DNA of 64,000 nucleotides from Mesorhizobium huakuii (GCF_030160235.1 NZ_BSNY01000047.1:62001-126000), one strand, 5' to 3'. Counted from the stretch's first letter, positions 25,682 to 35,783 are shown. The notes: generated by a model from the sequence alone, not told the origin. Numbers and translations are program-made.

Positions 25682-26567
25682 CCTCCAGGCCACAGTGCGC
25701 ATGCCTGCCAAGCCGCGCGCCGGCGTCTGGCGCCGGCTGGTCAAACGCCGTCTGGCGCTGCTCGGCCTGGTCATCGTCGCCATCGTCGTCGCCGGCGCCG
25801 TGCTGGCGCCGTGGCTGACCGGCTATGATCCCAACGAGCAGATGTTCGACGGCCTGACCATAGAGGGCTCGCCGCTGCCGCCGGATGCCAAATTCTGGCT
25901 CGGCACCGACCTGCTCGGCCGAGACCTTCTGACCCGCATCCTCTACGGCGCCCGCACTTCGCTGATCATCGGCATCGTCGCCAATGGCGTGGCGCTGTTC
26001 ATCGGCACCTTGGTCGGCGTCACCGCCGGCTATTTCCGCGGCTGGATCGGAAGTGCGCTGATGCGTTTCACCGATCTGATGATGGCGTTTCCGGCGCTGC
26101 TGCTCGCCATCTGTCTGGCCGCGGTGTTCCAGCCGAGCCTCTGGATCGTCGCCATGGTCATCGCGCTGGTCAACTGGGTGCAGACCGCGCGCGTCATCTA
26201 CACCGAGACCTCGTCGCTCGCCGAGCGCGAGTTCATCGACGCAGAGCGCACCATCGGCGCCGGCGCGCCGCGCATCCTGTTCCGCCACATCCTGCCGCAT
26301 CTCCTGCCGACCATCATCGTCTGGGGCACGCTCGGCATTTCGACGACGGTGCTGCTCGAGGCGACGCTGTCCTTCCTCGGCATCGGCGTGCAGCCGCCGA
26401 CAGCATCCTGGGGCAACATCATCTTCGAGAACCAGACCTATTTCCAGGCGGCACCTTGGCTGGTGTTCTTCCCGGGTGCGGCCATCCTGGCGCTGGCGCT
26501 GGCCTTCAACCTGATCGGCGACGCGCTACGCGACATCCTCGATCCGGCGCAAAGGGGCCGGGCATGA
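25659..26567 (+). CDS. Peptide/nickel-type ABC transporter permease, DppC-like
   Basis: This roughly 302-residue inner-membrane protein has the OppC_N-like start (RLVKRRLALLGLVIVAIVV), PDAKFWLGTDLLGRDLLTRI and the EAA-type loop EFIDAERTIGAGAPRILFRHILPHLLP. The ATG at 25659, preceded by GAGGAGAG, lies inside the end of amiR, so the genes are coupled. With the next gene it forms the channel of an importer for small amides or short peptides. Here the DppC-like gene precedes the DppB-like one, the reverse of the usual dpp order. Confidence 0.9.
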   Translation: MTSPIAPDLQATVRMPAKPRAGVWRRLVKRRLALLGLVIVAIVVAGAVLAPWLTGYDPNEQMFDGLTIEGSPLPPDAKFWLGTDLLGRDLLTRILYGARTSLIIGIVANGVALFIGTLVGVTAGYFRGWIGSALMRFTDLMMAFPALLLAICLAAVFQPSLWIVAMVIALVNWVQTARVIYTETSSLAEREFIDAERTIGAGAPRILFRHILPHLLPTIIVWGTLGISTTVLLEATLSFLGIGVQPPTASWGNIIFENQTYFQAAPWLVFFPGAAILALALAFNLIGDALRDILDPAQRGRA

Positions 26568-27484
26568 TCACCTATCTCGGCCGCCGCCTCATCCAGACGC
26601 TGCTGATCCTGCTTGGCGTCTCGCTGATCACCTTCGCGCTGCTCTATCTCTTGCCGGCCGACCCGGTGCGCCAGATCGCCGGGCGTAGCGCCACGCCGCA
26701 GACGGTCGAGAACATTCGCCAGCAGCTCGGCCTCGACCAGCCCTTTGTCGTCCAGTACTGGCACTATCTGACCAGGCTCATCAGCGGTGACCTCGGTCGC
26801 TCCTACATCCAGCGCTCCGAAGTCACCGAGCTGATCGTCTCGCGGCTGCCGGCCAGCCTGCTCCTGATGGTCGGCGCCATCCTGTGCGAATTGCTGATTG
26901 GACTGAGCATGGGCCTCATCGCCGCCGTCAAGCGCGGCACGGCGACCGACCAGACCTTGATGGTCGCCTCCTTCGTCGGTGTCTCGGCGCCGCAATTCGT
27001 GGTCGGGCTTTTGCTGCTCTACGTCTTTGCCGTCAGGCTCAGCTGGTTTCCGATCGGCGGCTACGGCACCTGGCGCCATCTGGTGTTGCCGTCGCTGACC
27101 ATGGGCATACTCGGCGCCGGCTGGTACGCGCGCATGATGCGCTCGTCGATGATCGACGTGCTGCGCCAGGACTATGTTCGCACCGCGCGTGCGAAAGGCC
27201 TGGCGCGCGGCGCCATCATCTTTCGCCATGCGCTGCCCAACGCCATCCTGCCGGTCATCGCCATGATCGGCATCGACATCGGCATCTTCATGGGCGGCAT
27301 CGTCGTCGTCGAAAGCGTGTTCGGCTGGCCCGGCATCGGCCAGCTCGCCTGGCAGGCCATCCAGCGCGTCGACATCCCCATCATCATGGGCGTCACGCTG
27401 GTCTCGGCCTTCGCCATCGTGCTCGGCAATCTCTTGGCCGACATCATCGCGCCCTTCATCGACCCCCGCATCAAGCTCAGATGA
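26564..27484 (+). CDS. Peptide/nickel-type ABC transporter permease, DppB-like
   Basis: This 306-residue membrane protein starts MITYLGRRLIQTLLILLGVSLITF and has the DppB hallmarks LPADPVRQIAG, the Q-rich first periplasmic loop and the EAA loop RTARAKGLARGAIIFRHALPNAILP. ATGA overlap with the preceding permease shows coupling. It pairs with that permease and with the double ATPase encoded further down. Confidence 0.92.
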   Translation: MITYLGRRLIQTLLILLGVSLITFALLYLLPADPVRQIAGRSATPQTVENIRQQLGLDQPFVVQYWHYLTRLISGDLGRSYIQRSEVTELIVSRLPASLLLMVGAILCELLIGLSMGLIAAVKRGTATDQTLMVASFVGVSAPQFVVGLLLLYVFAVRLSWFPIGGYGTWRHLVLPSLTMGILGAGWYARMMRSSMIDVLRQDYVRTARAKGLARGAIIFRHALPNAILPVIAMIGIDIGIFMGGIVVVESVFGWPGIGQLAWQAIQRVDIPIIMGVTLVSAFAIVLGNLLADIIAPFIDPRIKLR

Positions 27485-27518
27485 AACCAAGAAAACAATC
27501 AGAGAAAGGGAACACCAA

Positions 27519-29162
27519 ATGAAAAAATTCCTCGCCTCCACAGTGGCGGCATCGGCGCTGGCGCTGATGCTCGGCATGACGAGTGCTCGCGCTGAAGACA
27601 CCGTCGATCCCAACGCCAAGCAGGGCGGAGAGATCATCGCCACCTACAAGGACGACGTGACCACGCTCGACCCTGCCATCGGCTATGACTGGCAGAACTG
27701 GTCGATGATCAAGAGCCTGTTCGACGGGTTGATGGATTATGAACCGGGCACGACCAAGCTGAAGCCCGACCTTGCCGAAAGCTACGAGATTTCGCCCGAC
27801 GGCAAGACCTTCACCTTCAGGCTGCGCCACGGCGTCAAATTCCACAATGGCCGCGAGATGACGGCCGACGATGTGAAATATTCGCTCGACCGCGTCACCA
27901 ACCCGAAGACGCAGAGCCCGGGTGCCGGCTTCTTCGGTTCGATCAAGGGCTATGACGATGTCGCGGCCGGCAAGGCCGACAGCCTCGCGGGTGTCACCGT
28001 CGTCGACCCCTACACCGTCAAGTTCGAACTGAGCCGCCCCGACGCCACCTTCCTGCATGTCATGGCCATCAACTTCTCGCATGTCGTGCCGAAGGAAGAG
28101 GTCGAGAAATATGGCGCCGATTTCGGCAAGCACCCCGTCGGCACCGGCGCCTTCAAGCTCGCCGAGTGGACGCTCGGCCAGCGCATCGTCTTCGAGCGCA
28201 ATCCGGACTATTGGCACAAGGGCCTGCCGCATCTCGACAAGATCACCTTCGAGGTCGGCCAGGAGCCGATCGTGGCGTTGCTGCGCCTGCAGAAGGGCGA
28301 GATCGACCTGCCCCTCGACGGCATTCCGCCGGCAAAATTCCAGGAGGTGATGTCCGACCCCGAGCAGAAGGCGCGCGTCGTCGAAGGTGGCCAACTGCAC
28401 ACCGGCTACATCACCATGAACACCACCATGGCGCCTTTCGACAATGTGAAGGTGCGCCAGGCCGTCAACATGGCGATCAACAAGGCGCGCATCATCCAGA
28501 TCATCAATGGCCGTGCCGTGCCGGCCAACCAGCCGCTGCCGCCGTCGATGCCGGCCTACGACAAGCAATACAAGGGCTATCCCTATGACGTTGCCAAGGC
28601 CAAGGCGCTGCTTGCCGAGGCAGGCCACCCCGATGGCTTCGACACGCAATTGTTCGCCATGAACACCGATCCCAACCCGCGCATTGCCCAGGCGATCCAG
28701 CAGGACCTGGCGGCGATCGGCATCAAGGCCAGCATCCAGGCCCTGGCACAGGCCAACGTCATCGCCGCCGGCGGCGACAAGGCCGGCGCACCGATGATCT
28801 GGTCCGGCGGCATGGGCTGGATCGCTGATTTCCCCGACCCCTCGAACTTCTACGGTCCGATCCTTGGCTGCGCTGGCGCGGTGCCGGGCGGCTGGAACTG
28901 GTCGTGGTATTGTAACAAGGATCTCGATGCCAAGGCCGCCGAAGCCGACTCGATCGTTGATCCGGCGAAGTCCGATGAGCGCTACAAAATGTGGAGCGAC
29001 ATCTACGCCAAGATCATGGCGGACGCGCCCTGGGCGCCGGTCTTCAACGAACAGCGCTTCACCATGAAATCCGCGCGCATGGGCGGCGCCGACAACCTCT
29101 ATGTCGACCCGGTCCACGTTCCGATCAACTATGACAATGTGTACGTAAAAGATGTGCAATAA
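27519..29162 (+). CDS. ABC transporter substrate-binding protein, peptide/nickel (DppA/OppA) family
   Basis: This 547-residue SBP_bac_5 protein has a clear signal peptide (MKKFLASTVAASALALMLG, cleavage after SARA). The family segments LAESYEISPDGKTFTFRLRHGVKFHNG, PVGTGAFKL and RQAVNMAINKARI follow. AAAGGGA precedes the ATG. It captures the substrate, presumably an amide or amide-bearing compound given the adjacent amidase, and delivers it to the two permeases. The lack of a lipobox suggests a soluble periplasmic form. It overlaps the amidase gene by 11 bases. Confidence 0.92.
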   Translation: MKKFLASTVAASALALMLGMTSARAEDTVDPNAKQGGEIIATYKDDVTTLDPAIGYDWQNWSMIKSLFDGLMDYEPGTTKLKPDLAESYEISPDGKTFTFRLRHGVKFHNGREMTADDVKYSLDRVTNPKTQSPGAGFFGSIKGYDDVAAGKADSLAGVTVVDPYTVKFELSRPDATFLHVMAINFSHVVPKEEVEKYGADFGKHPVGTGAFKLAEWTLGQRIVFERNPDYWHKGLPHLDKITFEVGQEPIVALLRLQKGEIDLPLDGIPPAKFQEVMSDPEQKARVVEGGQLHTGYITMNTTMAPFDNVKVRQAVNMAINKARIIQIINGRAVPANQPLPPSMPAYDKQYKGYPYDVAKAKALLAEAGHPDGFDTQLFAMNTDPNPRIAQAIQQDLAAIGIKASIQALAQANVIAAGGDKAGAPMIWSGGMGWIADFPDPSNFYGPILGCAGAVPGGWNWSWYCNKDLDAKAAEADSIVDPAKSDERYKMWSDIYAKIMADAPWAPVFNEQRFTMKSARMGGADNLYVDPVHVPINYDNVYVKDVQ

Positions 29163-30096
29163 CTGCGACTACACCATCCACGGGCGCCATCACCATTTCG
29201 GCTGGGACAATTCCTTTGCTCCGGCCGAGCGGGTGGCGCCCGGCTCGACCATCGAGTTCCAGTGCCTGGATTCCTCCGGCGGCCAGCTGAAGGCCGACAG
29301 CACGGTCGCCGATATCGCGAAGCTCGATTTCGCCGGGATCAACCCGGTGACCGGGCCGATCTTCGTCGAAGGCGCCGAGCCCGGTGACGCATTGAAGGTG
29401 ACGATCGAGCTGTTCAAACCGTCCGGCTTCGGCTGGACGGGGAACATTCCGGGGTTTGGCCTGCTCGCCGACGACTTCAAGGAGCCGGCGCTGAACATCT
29501 GGAAATACGATGCCGCCTCGCTCGAGCCGGCGCTGTTCGGCAAAAACGCGCGCGTGCCGCTGAAGCCGTTCGCCGGCACCATTGGCAATGCGCCGGCCGA
29601 GATGGGCCTCCACTCGGTGGTGCCGCCGCGGCGCGTCGGCGGCAATCTCGACATCCGCGATCTCGCCGCCGGCACCACGCTGTATTTGCCGGTGGAAGTG
29701 GCCGGTGCGCTGTTCTCGGTCGGCGACACGCACGCCGCGCAAGGCGACGGCGAGGTCTGCGGCACGGCGATCGAAAGCCCGATGGATGTCATGCTCAAGC
29801 TCGATCTGGTCAAGGACGCCAGGCTGAAGACGCCACGCTTCACCACGCCCGGTCCGGTGACGCGTCACCTCGACGCGAAGGGCTATGAGGTGACGACGGG
29901 CATCGGCCCCGATCTGATGGCCGGTGCCAGGGAAGCGGTTGCCCAGATGGTGGACCTGCTTGCCGGGCGCTATCAAATCGACCCGGTCGAGGCCTACATG
30001 CTGGCCTCGGTCTGCGGCGATCTCAGGATCAGCGAGATCGTCGACATGCCGAACTGGGTGGTGTCCTTCTACTTCCCGCGCTGCGTGTTTGAATGA
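29152..30096 (+). CDS. Acetamidase/formamidase family amidohydrolase
   Basis: This 314-residue FmdA/AmdA family protein has HHFGWDNSFAPAERVAPGSTIEF at the N-terminus, the central FVEGAEPGDALKVTI, GLHSVVPPRRVGGNLDIRDL and GDTHAAQGDGEVCGTAIE, the last being the conserved metal and active-site region. These enzymes release ammonia from formamide, acetamide or similar amides in the cytoplasm. The gene lies between the binding protein and the ATPase of one transporter operon under AmiC/AmiR, so import and hydrolysis are co-regulated. There is no good Shine-Dalgarno; coupling to the upstream gene is likely. Confidence 0.9.
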   Translation: MCNNCDYTIHGRHHHFGWDNSFAPAERVAPGSTIEFQCLDSSGGQLKADSTVADIAKLDFAGINPVTGPIFVEGAEPGDALKVTIELFKPSGFGWTGNIPGFGLLADDFKEPALNIWKYDAASLEPALFGKNARVPLKPFAGTIGNAPAEMGLHSVVPPRRVGGNLDIRDLAAGTTLYLPVEVAGALFSVGDTHAAQGDGEVCGTAIESPMDVMLKLDLVKDARLKTPRFTTPGPVTRHLDAKGYEVTTGIGPDLMAGAREAVAQMVDLLAGRYQIDPVEAYMLASVCGDLRISEIVDMPNWVVSFYFPRCVFE

Positions 30097-31895
30097 ACGC
30101 AGGCGTTGGCAAAAACCGGCCCGGGGCGACCGCCCCGGCGATGGCAGGACCGGTGCTCGACATCGCCAACCTCTCCGTCAGCGTGCGCGGCGAGGATGGC
30201 GAGCGCGAGGTCGTGTCCAACCTGTCGCTGACGCTGGCGCGCGGCGAGACGCTTTGCATTGCCGGCGAATCCGGCTCCGGAAAGTCGATGACCGCGCTGG
30301 CGATCATGCAATTGCTGCCGCAGCCAGCCGCCCGCATTTCATCTGGAAAGATCCATCTCGGCGATACGGACCTGGCTGATCTCGACGAGCGCCGGATGCG
30401 CCGCATTCGCGGCGACCGCATCGCCATGATCTTCCAGGAGCCGATGACCTCGCTCAACCCGGTGCTGTCGATCGGCCGGCAGCTCACCGAATCGATCGAG
30501 GCGCATACCAGCCTGTCGCGAGCCGAGGCGCGCCAGCGTGGCATCGAGGCATTGAAGGCAGTGCGCATCCCGGAAGCCGAAAGCCGGCTAAGGCAGTTCC
30601 CGCACGAACTCTCCGGCGGCATGCGCCAGCGGGTGATGATCGCCATGGCCCTGGCGCTCAAGCCAGACGTGCTGATCGCCGACGAGCCGACGACGGCGCT
30701 CGACGTCACCGTGCAGGGCGAGGTGCTGGAACTGCTGCGCGACCTGCAGCGCCAGCACGGCACCAGCGTCATCCTCATCACCCATGACATGGGCGTGGTC
30801 GCAGAAATGGCCGATCGCGTCATCATCATGCGGCATGGCCGCATGGTCGAGGAAGGCACGACGGCCGATATCTTTGCCCGGCCGCAAGCCGACTACACAC
30901 GCGAACTGCTGGCCGCCGTGCCGCGCATCGGTAGCGGCGTCGGCCGGCAGAAATCCAGGGATGTCGAGACGGCGACGCCGGCCAATGTCGCCATGGTCAA
31001 GGACCTGCATGTCCGCTTCGACCTGCGCGGAGGCGTCTTCGGCAGGGTCACCCGCCGCGTTCATGCGGTCGAGGGCGTCAGCTTCTCGATCGCGCCCAAC
31101 GAGACGCTGGCGCTGGTCGGTGAATCCGGCTGCGGCAAGTCGACCACCGCCAAGGCGCTGGCCGGGCTGGTGCCTTACAGCGGTGACATCGTCGTTGGCG
31201 GGCGCAATCTGTCGGGCCTCGGCCGCGACGAACGCAAGGCGGTGCGCCGCGACGTGCAGATGATTTTCCAGGACCCCTTCGCCTCGCTCGACCCGCGCAT
31301 GCGCGTCGGTGATCTCGTTGCCGAGCCGCTGGTCATCCATGGCATCGCCTCCAGGCAAGAGCGCAGCCAGCGTGTCGCGGCGCTGTTCGAACGCGTCGGC
31401 CTGTCGGCCGATCAGATGGAGCTTTATCCGCACGAATTCTCCGGCGGCCAGCGCCAGCGTGTCTGCATAGCCCGCGCGCTCGCCTTGCGGCCGAAGCTGA
31501 TCATCGCCGACGAAAGCGTGTCGGCGCTCGACGTCTCGGTGCAGGCGCGCGTGCTCGATTTGTTGAAGGAATTGCAGCGCGAATTCGGCGTCGCTTATCT
31601 CTTCATCTCGCATGACATGGCGGTGGTCGAGAATATCTCCGACCGCGTCGCCGTCATGTATCTCGGCCAGATCGTCGAAATGGGCACGCGCGACCAGGTC
31701 TTTTCCAACCCATGCCATCCCTACACCAGGCGGCTGATCGAAGCCGTGCCGGTGCCCGACCCGGCGCGGCGCAGAAGCCGCTTCGCCCGCCTAGACCAGG
31801 AAATCCCGAGCGCCACCCGCAGGATCGGCGAGGCGCCGCTGAAACTGGCGTTGCAGGATATCGGCAACGGCCACCTCGTCGCTGCGGGTGGCTAG
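30093..31895 (+). CDS. Double ABC ATPase (DppD-DppF fusion) of the amide/peptide importer
   Basis: This 600-residue protein holds two complete ABC ATPase halves. The first has GESGSGKS, the signature LSGGMRQRV and a Walker B with [10 protein letters not shown]. The second has [17 protein letters not shown] and [10 protein letters not shown]. Each half ends in an oligopeptide-type C-terminal extension. One chain thus replaces the usual DppD and DppF pair. The ATG overlaps the amidase stop (ATGA). It is the last gene of the seven-gene amide operon and overlaps the convergent glycan gene by 4 bases. Confidence 0.92.
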   Translation: MNAGVGKNRPGATAPAMAGPVLDIANLSVSVRGEDGEREVVSNLSLTLARGETLCIAGESGSGKSMTALAIMQLLPQPAARISSGKIHLGDTDLADLDERRMRRIRGDRIAMIFQEPMTSLNPVLSIGRQLTESIEAHTSLSRAEARQRGIEALKAVRIPEAESRLRQFPHELSGGMRQRVMIAMALALKPDVLIADEPTTALDVTVQGEVLELLRDLQRQHGTSVILITHDMGVVAEMADRVIIMRHGRMVEEGTTADIFARPQADYTRELLAAVPRIGSGVGRQKSRDVETATPANVAMVKDLHVRFDLRGGVFGRVTRRVHAVEGVSFSIAPNETLALVGESGCGKSTTAKALAGLVPYSGDIVVGGRNLSGLGRDERKAVRRDVQMIFQDPFASLDPRMRVGDLVAEPLVIHGIASRQERSQRVAALFERVGLSADQMELYPHEFSGGQRQRVCIARALALRPKLIIADESVSALDVSVQARVLDLLKELQREFGVAYLFISHDMAVVENISDRVAVMYLGQIVEMGTRDQVFSNPCHPYTRRLIEAVPVPDPARRRSRFARLDQEIPSATRRIGEAPLKLALQDIGNGHLVAAGG

Positions 31896-33379
31896 GACGC
31901 ACCGCTGGGTAAATTGCCGGCCGCTGACGGAGCCGACAGCACGTCCCGCGTCTCCTGCAGATAGGCGTAGCCAAAGCGGGCGTCAGGTTCGAGATAGGCC
32001 CCCTCCGCCCACTCGTTCCAGGCATTGACGAAGATGAGGCGGCTGTCGAAATCGGCGAAACGATCGCATGTATCGACGACCGCGTTGGCGAGCCATTCCG
32101 CGTAGCGGGACGGCGATGCGTTCATCAGAATGTAGCCGGCCTCCATTCTCCGCGCCGTGTTGTCCCAGGAAGGGCAAAGTCCGCGAAACAGCGTGTAGGG
32201 AACCTGTGGATAGGCGCGGCTGCGATTGAGGAGCTCTGTCCAGTCGTAGATCCTTCCCCTGAAGCCGCTCTTGAGCGTTGGGATGCTGGCGCTGATCTCG
32301 GGAAAACTACCAAGATTCGGTGGAAACTCGACGGCGGCGTCGAATCCGAATGCAGCGGGATCGTCCATGTCGAACGACTGCGGATAGGCAAGAAAAATCT
32401 CGCCGATGCCGGCTTCCCGGCAATAGGCTCTCCAGCGTTGCGCCGTTTCAGCGGCTGACGGAAACAATCCGGGCCGGTAAATCATGAGGAGTGGCTTGCC
32501 GCCAATGCGGATGTATCGCCGATCGCGAAAATAGCGGGATACATGTTCGATGAAGGCCAGGTCGTCTTCGGGTGAATGCGATTGCGCAATCAACACTTCC
32601 TGTTCGCGCCCATCCCAACGGCGGCTCCAGGGTTCATTCGCCCAATTGATGCAGAAGCCCAGTTCGTGCGCATCGTTTTCGACAAATTGCGTGATCGGCA
32701 TCTCGAGGACGCGCTTGCCGTTGAACCAGTAGAAGTGAAAACAGAACCCCGAAATGCCATACTGCATGGCGATCTCGATCTGCTCCTTCTGGATGTCCTT
32801 CACCCTCAGGTCATAGAAGCCGAGGTCCGACGGCAGCCTGGGCTGATAGTGGCCGTCGAACAGCGGCACCGCGCGTGTCACATTCGTCCATTCCGTGAAA
32901 CCCTTTCCCCAAAAGGCATCGTTTTCGGGAACCGGGTGGAACTGCGGCAGGTAGAAGGCAATGAGGCGCGCCTTTAAAGCGGCGGGTCGCCTCTCGCCGG
33001 ATCGCGGCACATAGGTGCTGGGCCTTTGGATGGGGCCGGCATTTGTGCCTGGAGCACGTCGGGGGCTGCGCCCCTCGATTTTGCCGAAACGAATGTAGTG
33101 ATCCAACGGATTCATCGACGCGACAGCCACGTCGGGATTTTTCGCGAGATAGTATTCGTTGTCGAAGTTCGGACTTGGGTTCCGGGACTCCGCGACACCG
33201 TGCCTGATGTAATGCAGGATCGGATCTTTCCCGCTGCGGGCTACATCCGGATTCTGCCTTAGATACCACGACACATCGAACAGGCCGCTGGCTCGAATTC
33301 GTTGCCGGAGTCGAAATCTCTTCCATCGGCTTCTGCTGGCGAGCGACCCTACAAAGATCAAAAATTCGGATCTATGCAA
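31892..33379 (-). CDS. Glycoside hydrolase family 99-like (WbsX-type) protein
   Basis: This 495-residue protein has an N-terminal region with two repeats of the type SWYLRQNPDVA/EYYLAKNPDVA plus HYIRHG/HYIRFG (residues about 37-105). A WbsX/GH99-like domain follows, with LIAFYLPQFHPVPENDAFWGKGFTEWTN, FCFHFYWFNGKRVLE and FVNAWNEWAEGAYLEPD. Such proteins occur in O-antigen and capsule clusters and are thought to process or build surface glycans. It overlaps the RgpF-like gene and closes a three-gene leftward operon. No signal peptide is visible, so it is probably cytoplasmic. Confidence 0.82.
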   Translation of the reverse strand: MHRSEFLIFVGSLASRSRWKRFRLRQRIRASGLFDVSWYLRQNPDVARSGKDPILHYIRHGVAESRNPSPNFDNEYYLAKNPDVAVASMNPLDHYIRFGKIEGRSPRRAPGTNAGPIQRPSTYVPRSGERRPAALKARLIAFYLPQFHPVPENDAFWGKGFTEWTNVTRAVPLFDGHYQPRLPSDLGFYDLRVKDIQKEQIEIAMQYGISGFCFHFYWFNGKRVLEMPITQFVENDAHELGFCINWANEPWSRRWDGREQEVLIAQSHSPEDDLAFIEHVSRYFRDRRYIRIGGKPLLMIYRPGLFPSAAETAQRWRAYCREAGIGEIFLAYPQSFDMDDPAAFGFDAAVEFPPNLGSFPEISASIPTLKSGFRGRIYDWTELLNRSRAYPQVPYTLFRGLCPSWDNTARRMEAGYILMNASPSRYAEWLANAVVDTCDRFADFDSRLIFVNAWNEWAEGAYLEPDARFGYAYLQETRDVLSAPSAAGNLPSGAS

Positions 33380-34691
33380 TCGAGTCTGCCTCGCGGGATT
33401 CCGTCGTCATGTCACCATCCGAAGCAACGCCGATCTTTGTGCAGATCATTCCAAGAACACGTTCGAGGGCATGTTGCAACGTGCCGTCTTGTTGGCTTGC
33501 CTCTTCGGGAAAGACTGCCAAAGGCAGATCGAGCCGCCGGAGTGGTTCCAGCGCGCCGCGCCGTACCCAGAACATCGTCCCGGCAAAGAAATCGAGACGA
33601 GAGCTGGAGGGCATCCCCATTGTCTCCAGCAAATTGAGGACCATCGCCCTGTTCTCGCCCCACGCAGCCGTCTCCCCCTTCCATTCATTGGGCAGCCGAA
33701 AGCGCCTGGATCCAATCATCTGGGTGTCGGGCGAACGCTCGAAATTGGCGATGATGCGGTCGACCACGTCGCGCGATCCGATCAGGTCGAACGCAGTCGC
33801 CTGGCGCCAGATCTCGCCGAGGACCATGCGCGGCCCGCTCGACCCCGACTTCTTGCCATGCAGCTTGCAGATGAGATCGAAGGGATCGAACTTTCCTTCG
33901 CGAAGCAATTGGATGAAGGGGCCGACGTCGCGGCCGCGATTTTCGTAAACCGCGATCTCGGCACCCGGAAATCTTGCCTGAACGCGTTGCGCGAGGTCCG
34001 CGTCAGGCCGGGTCAGCGTGAGAAAGAGCTGGAACTGACGATCGGTCGCCTCGAGCAGCGCCTCGAACTCGGGCCAGAGATCGGGGTAATGCAGGTGAAG
34101 CGCCACGGCAATCTTCGGCTCGACGGCGGGCCGGCGTTCGCGAGCCTCGGCCGGCGGACCATCAAAGTGCCGCGACAGGGTCTTCTGCAGATTGTCGCTC
34201 GCAGTGCCAAAGCCCCAACCGGCAAGACTGCCGAGGGCGCGGGCCAATTCACGCCCTTCCGGTCCCGAGATGTGCAAAAGAGGCTGCAGGACGACGCCTC
34301 CGCCAAGCGGCAGCTGAAATCGCCTGTGGCGACGGCGCCGACTCAGCAGCGCGCCAATATCCCCGATGCTTAAGGGCCGGACACTCGCCGCAACGACGTC
34401 GCCTCTGTCAAATTGCAGCATCAGGCCGCCTTCGCTGCTTTTGAGCAGATAGGACGTCCGCGTGGTGACCGGCACATAGACGATCCTGTCTGCATGTCCT
34501 GGGCGGCGAACAGCGAGCCGCAGAAACGGCATCCACCTCTCTGTTGGCCGTAGCTCGAGGATATAGCGTCCCGGCGCGTGGATGTGGATTTCGCTCACGG
34601 CACTGCTTGGGTCGACGCCGTCGCCTTTTGGCGGCTCGCGGGACAGGAAATCAGGCAAGGCAACCCTCGTGTCGGCAGCGTCAGGCGACAT
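33372..34691 (-). CDS. RgpF-like rhamnan synthesis protein
   Basis: A roughly 439-residue protein with a poorly conserved N-terminal half and a C-terminal RgpF domain: KIAVALHLHYPDLWPEF, YENRGRDVGPFIQLL, LICKLHGKKS and LDFFAGTMFWVRRGAL. RgpF proteins take part in rhamnose-containing polysaccharide assembly. The ATG at 34691 (MSPDAADT) overlaps the glycosyltransferase stop and suits coupling; an earlier start at 34745 is also open. It lies between the GT2 gene and the WbsX-like gene, which together look like a small surface-polysaccharide cassette. Confidence 0.8.
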   Translation of the reverse strand: MSPDAADTRVALPDFLSREPPKGDGVDPSSAVSEIHIHAPGRYILELRPTERWMPFLRLAVRRPGHADRIVYVPVTTRTSYLLKSSEGGLMLQFDRGDVVAASVRPLSIGDIGALLSRRRRHRRFQLPLGGGVVLQPLLHISGPEGRELARALGSLAGWGFGTASDNLQKTLSRHFDGPPAEARERRPAVEPKIAVALHLHYPDLWPEFEALLEATDRQFQLFLTLTRPDADLAQRVQARFPGAEIAVYENRGRDVGPFIQLLREGKFDPFDLICKLHGKKSGSSGPRMVLGEIWRQATAFDLIGSRDVVDRIIANFERSPDTQMIGSRRFRLPNEWKGETAAWGENRAMVLNLLETMGMPSSSRLDFFAGTMFWVRRGALEPLRRLDLPLAVFPEEASQQDGTLQHALERVLGMICTKIGVASDGDMTTESREADSIA

Positions 34692-35568
34692 AGCCGCGGT
34701 TCCGATTCGCGCGCGATCGGTCAAGGATGCTGTCGAATATGCCAATCAGCCGGCCCAGGGAATTGATCAATCTGTTTCGATTGAGCGTCAGGCAGTAGAA
34801 GCCTATTTTCGTCGAATAACGGAGTATGTCCACAAATGGGCTATAGGCGATGCCGTATTTCTTGCGCAAGTGGATCTCCGATCGCATCTTCGAGCGATAC
34901 CGGAAAATACGCGACCGGGTTGATTGCGCAACCGACGTGCCAATGTCGTGGACAGCATGCGCGCCACTGACGAGGATCATGGGTTCGTCACGCTGCAGCA
35001 GGCGATATGAAAGGTCGTCATCTTCAAAATACAGAAAAATATCTTCATCAAACCCGCCCGTATCGAGGAAGAGCGTTCGTTTGATCATGAACACGCCGCC
35101 ATTGACGAAGCGGACGCAACAATCTCCCCAGACCTGCCGGATGCGTGTGGGCAGCGACACGCCGGAGAGGCGATCGATCTCGCTCTCCTCGCGAAACCAA
35201 AGCCGCCCATCCACCGTATTGGTGCGCGGCACGAAGACGCCGCAATTTGGATAGCGTTCAGCCGCCCGCATGAGCGCATCGACGGCGTCCGTCCCAAGGC
35301 GCACGTCGGGGTTGATGAACAGCAGATACTCCCCCGTCGCCGTCGCCGCCCCGATGTTGCAGGCGCGCCCGAACCCGAGGTTTACAGGATTGTCGATACG
35401 ATGAACGGCAAGGCCGGACAACGCGGTCGAAAGATCGTCGGTACTTGCATTGTCGACGCATACGATTTCCACCCCTGGAGGCAGGCGAGCGAGCGCGCCT
35501 CGCACGGTATGCGCGCTGTTATGCGTCACAGTAATGGCAGTTATCGACCTGTTCATTGCCAAAGCCAT
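34681..35568 (-). CDS. Family 2 glycosyltransferase, rhamnosyltransferase-like
   Basis: This 295-residue GT-A fold enzyme contains AITVTHNS at the N-terminus, VDNASTDD, the DXD-equivalent INPDVRLG, and GGFDEDIFLYFEDDDLSYRL, typical of dTDP-rhamnosyl transferases such as WbbL. GAGG lies seven bases before the ATG at 35568. It is the first gene of the leftward GT2-RgpF-WbsX operon. The 215-bp gap upstream (35569-35783) shows no clear promoter. The acceptor is unknown. Confidence 0.85.
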   Translation of the reverse strand: MALAMNRSITAITVTHNSAHTVRGALARLPPGVEIVCVDNASTDDLSTALSGLAVHRIDNPVNLGFGRACNIGAATATGEYLLFINPDVRLGTDAVDALMRAAERYPNCGVFVPRTNTVDGRLWFREESEIDRLSGVSLPTRIRQVWGDCCVRFVNGGVFMIKRTLFLDTGGFDEDIFLYFEDDDLSYRLLQRDEPMILVSGAHAVHDIGTSVAQSTRSRIFRYRSKMRSEIHLRKKYGIAYSPFVDILRYSTKIGFYCLTLNRNRLINSLGRLIGIFDSILDRSRANRNRGYVA

Positions 35569-35783
35569 CCTGATACCTCAGTTGGCTTCCCCGTGGAAAG
35601 GCTAGTGATCCGTCGCAATCTAAGCGTTGCTCCTCCGGTGGTCGAGTCAATACTCCTGGGACCATCGGCTAAGGAGTGGATGACCGGCGCGGCTGTCCCG
35701 ACAGGCGGGGGCTGCGCGACAAGGCGCATCCCGCCGCGAGATCGGCCCGCGCGGCCACAGCACAAGCGCCGACAGGGGGGCCA

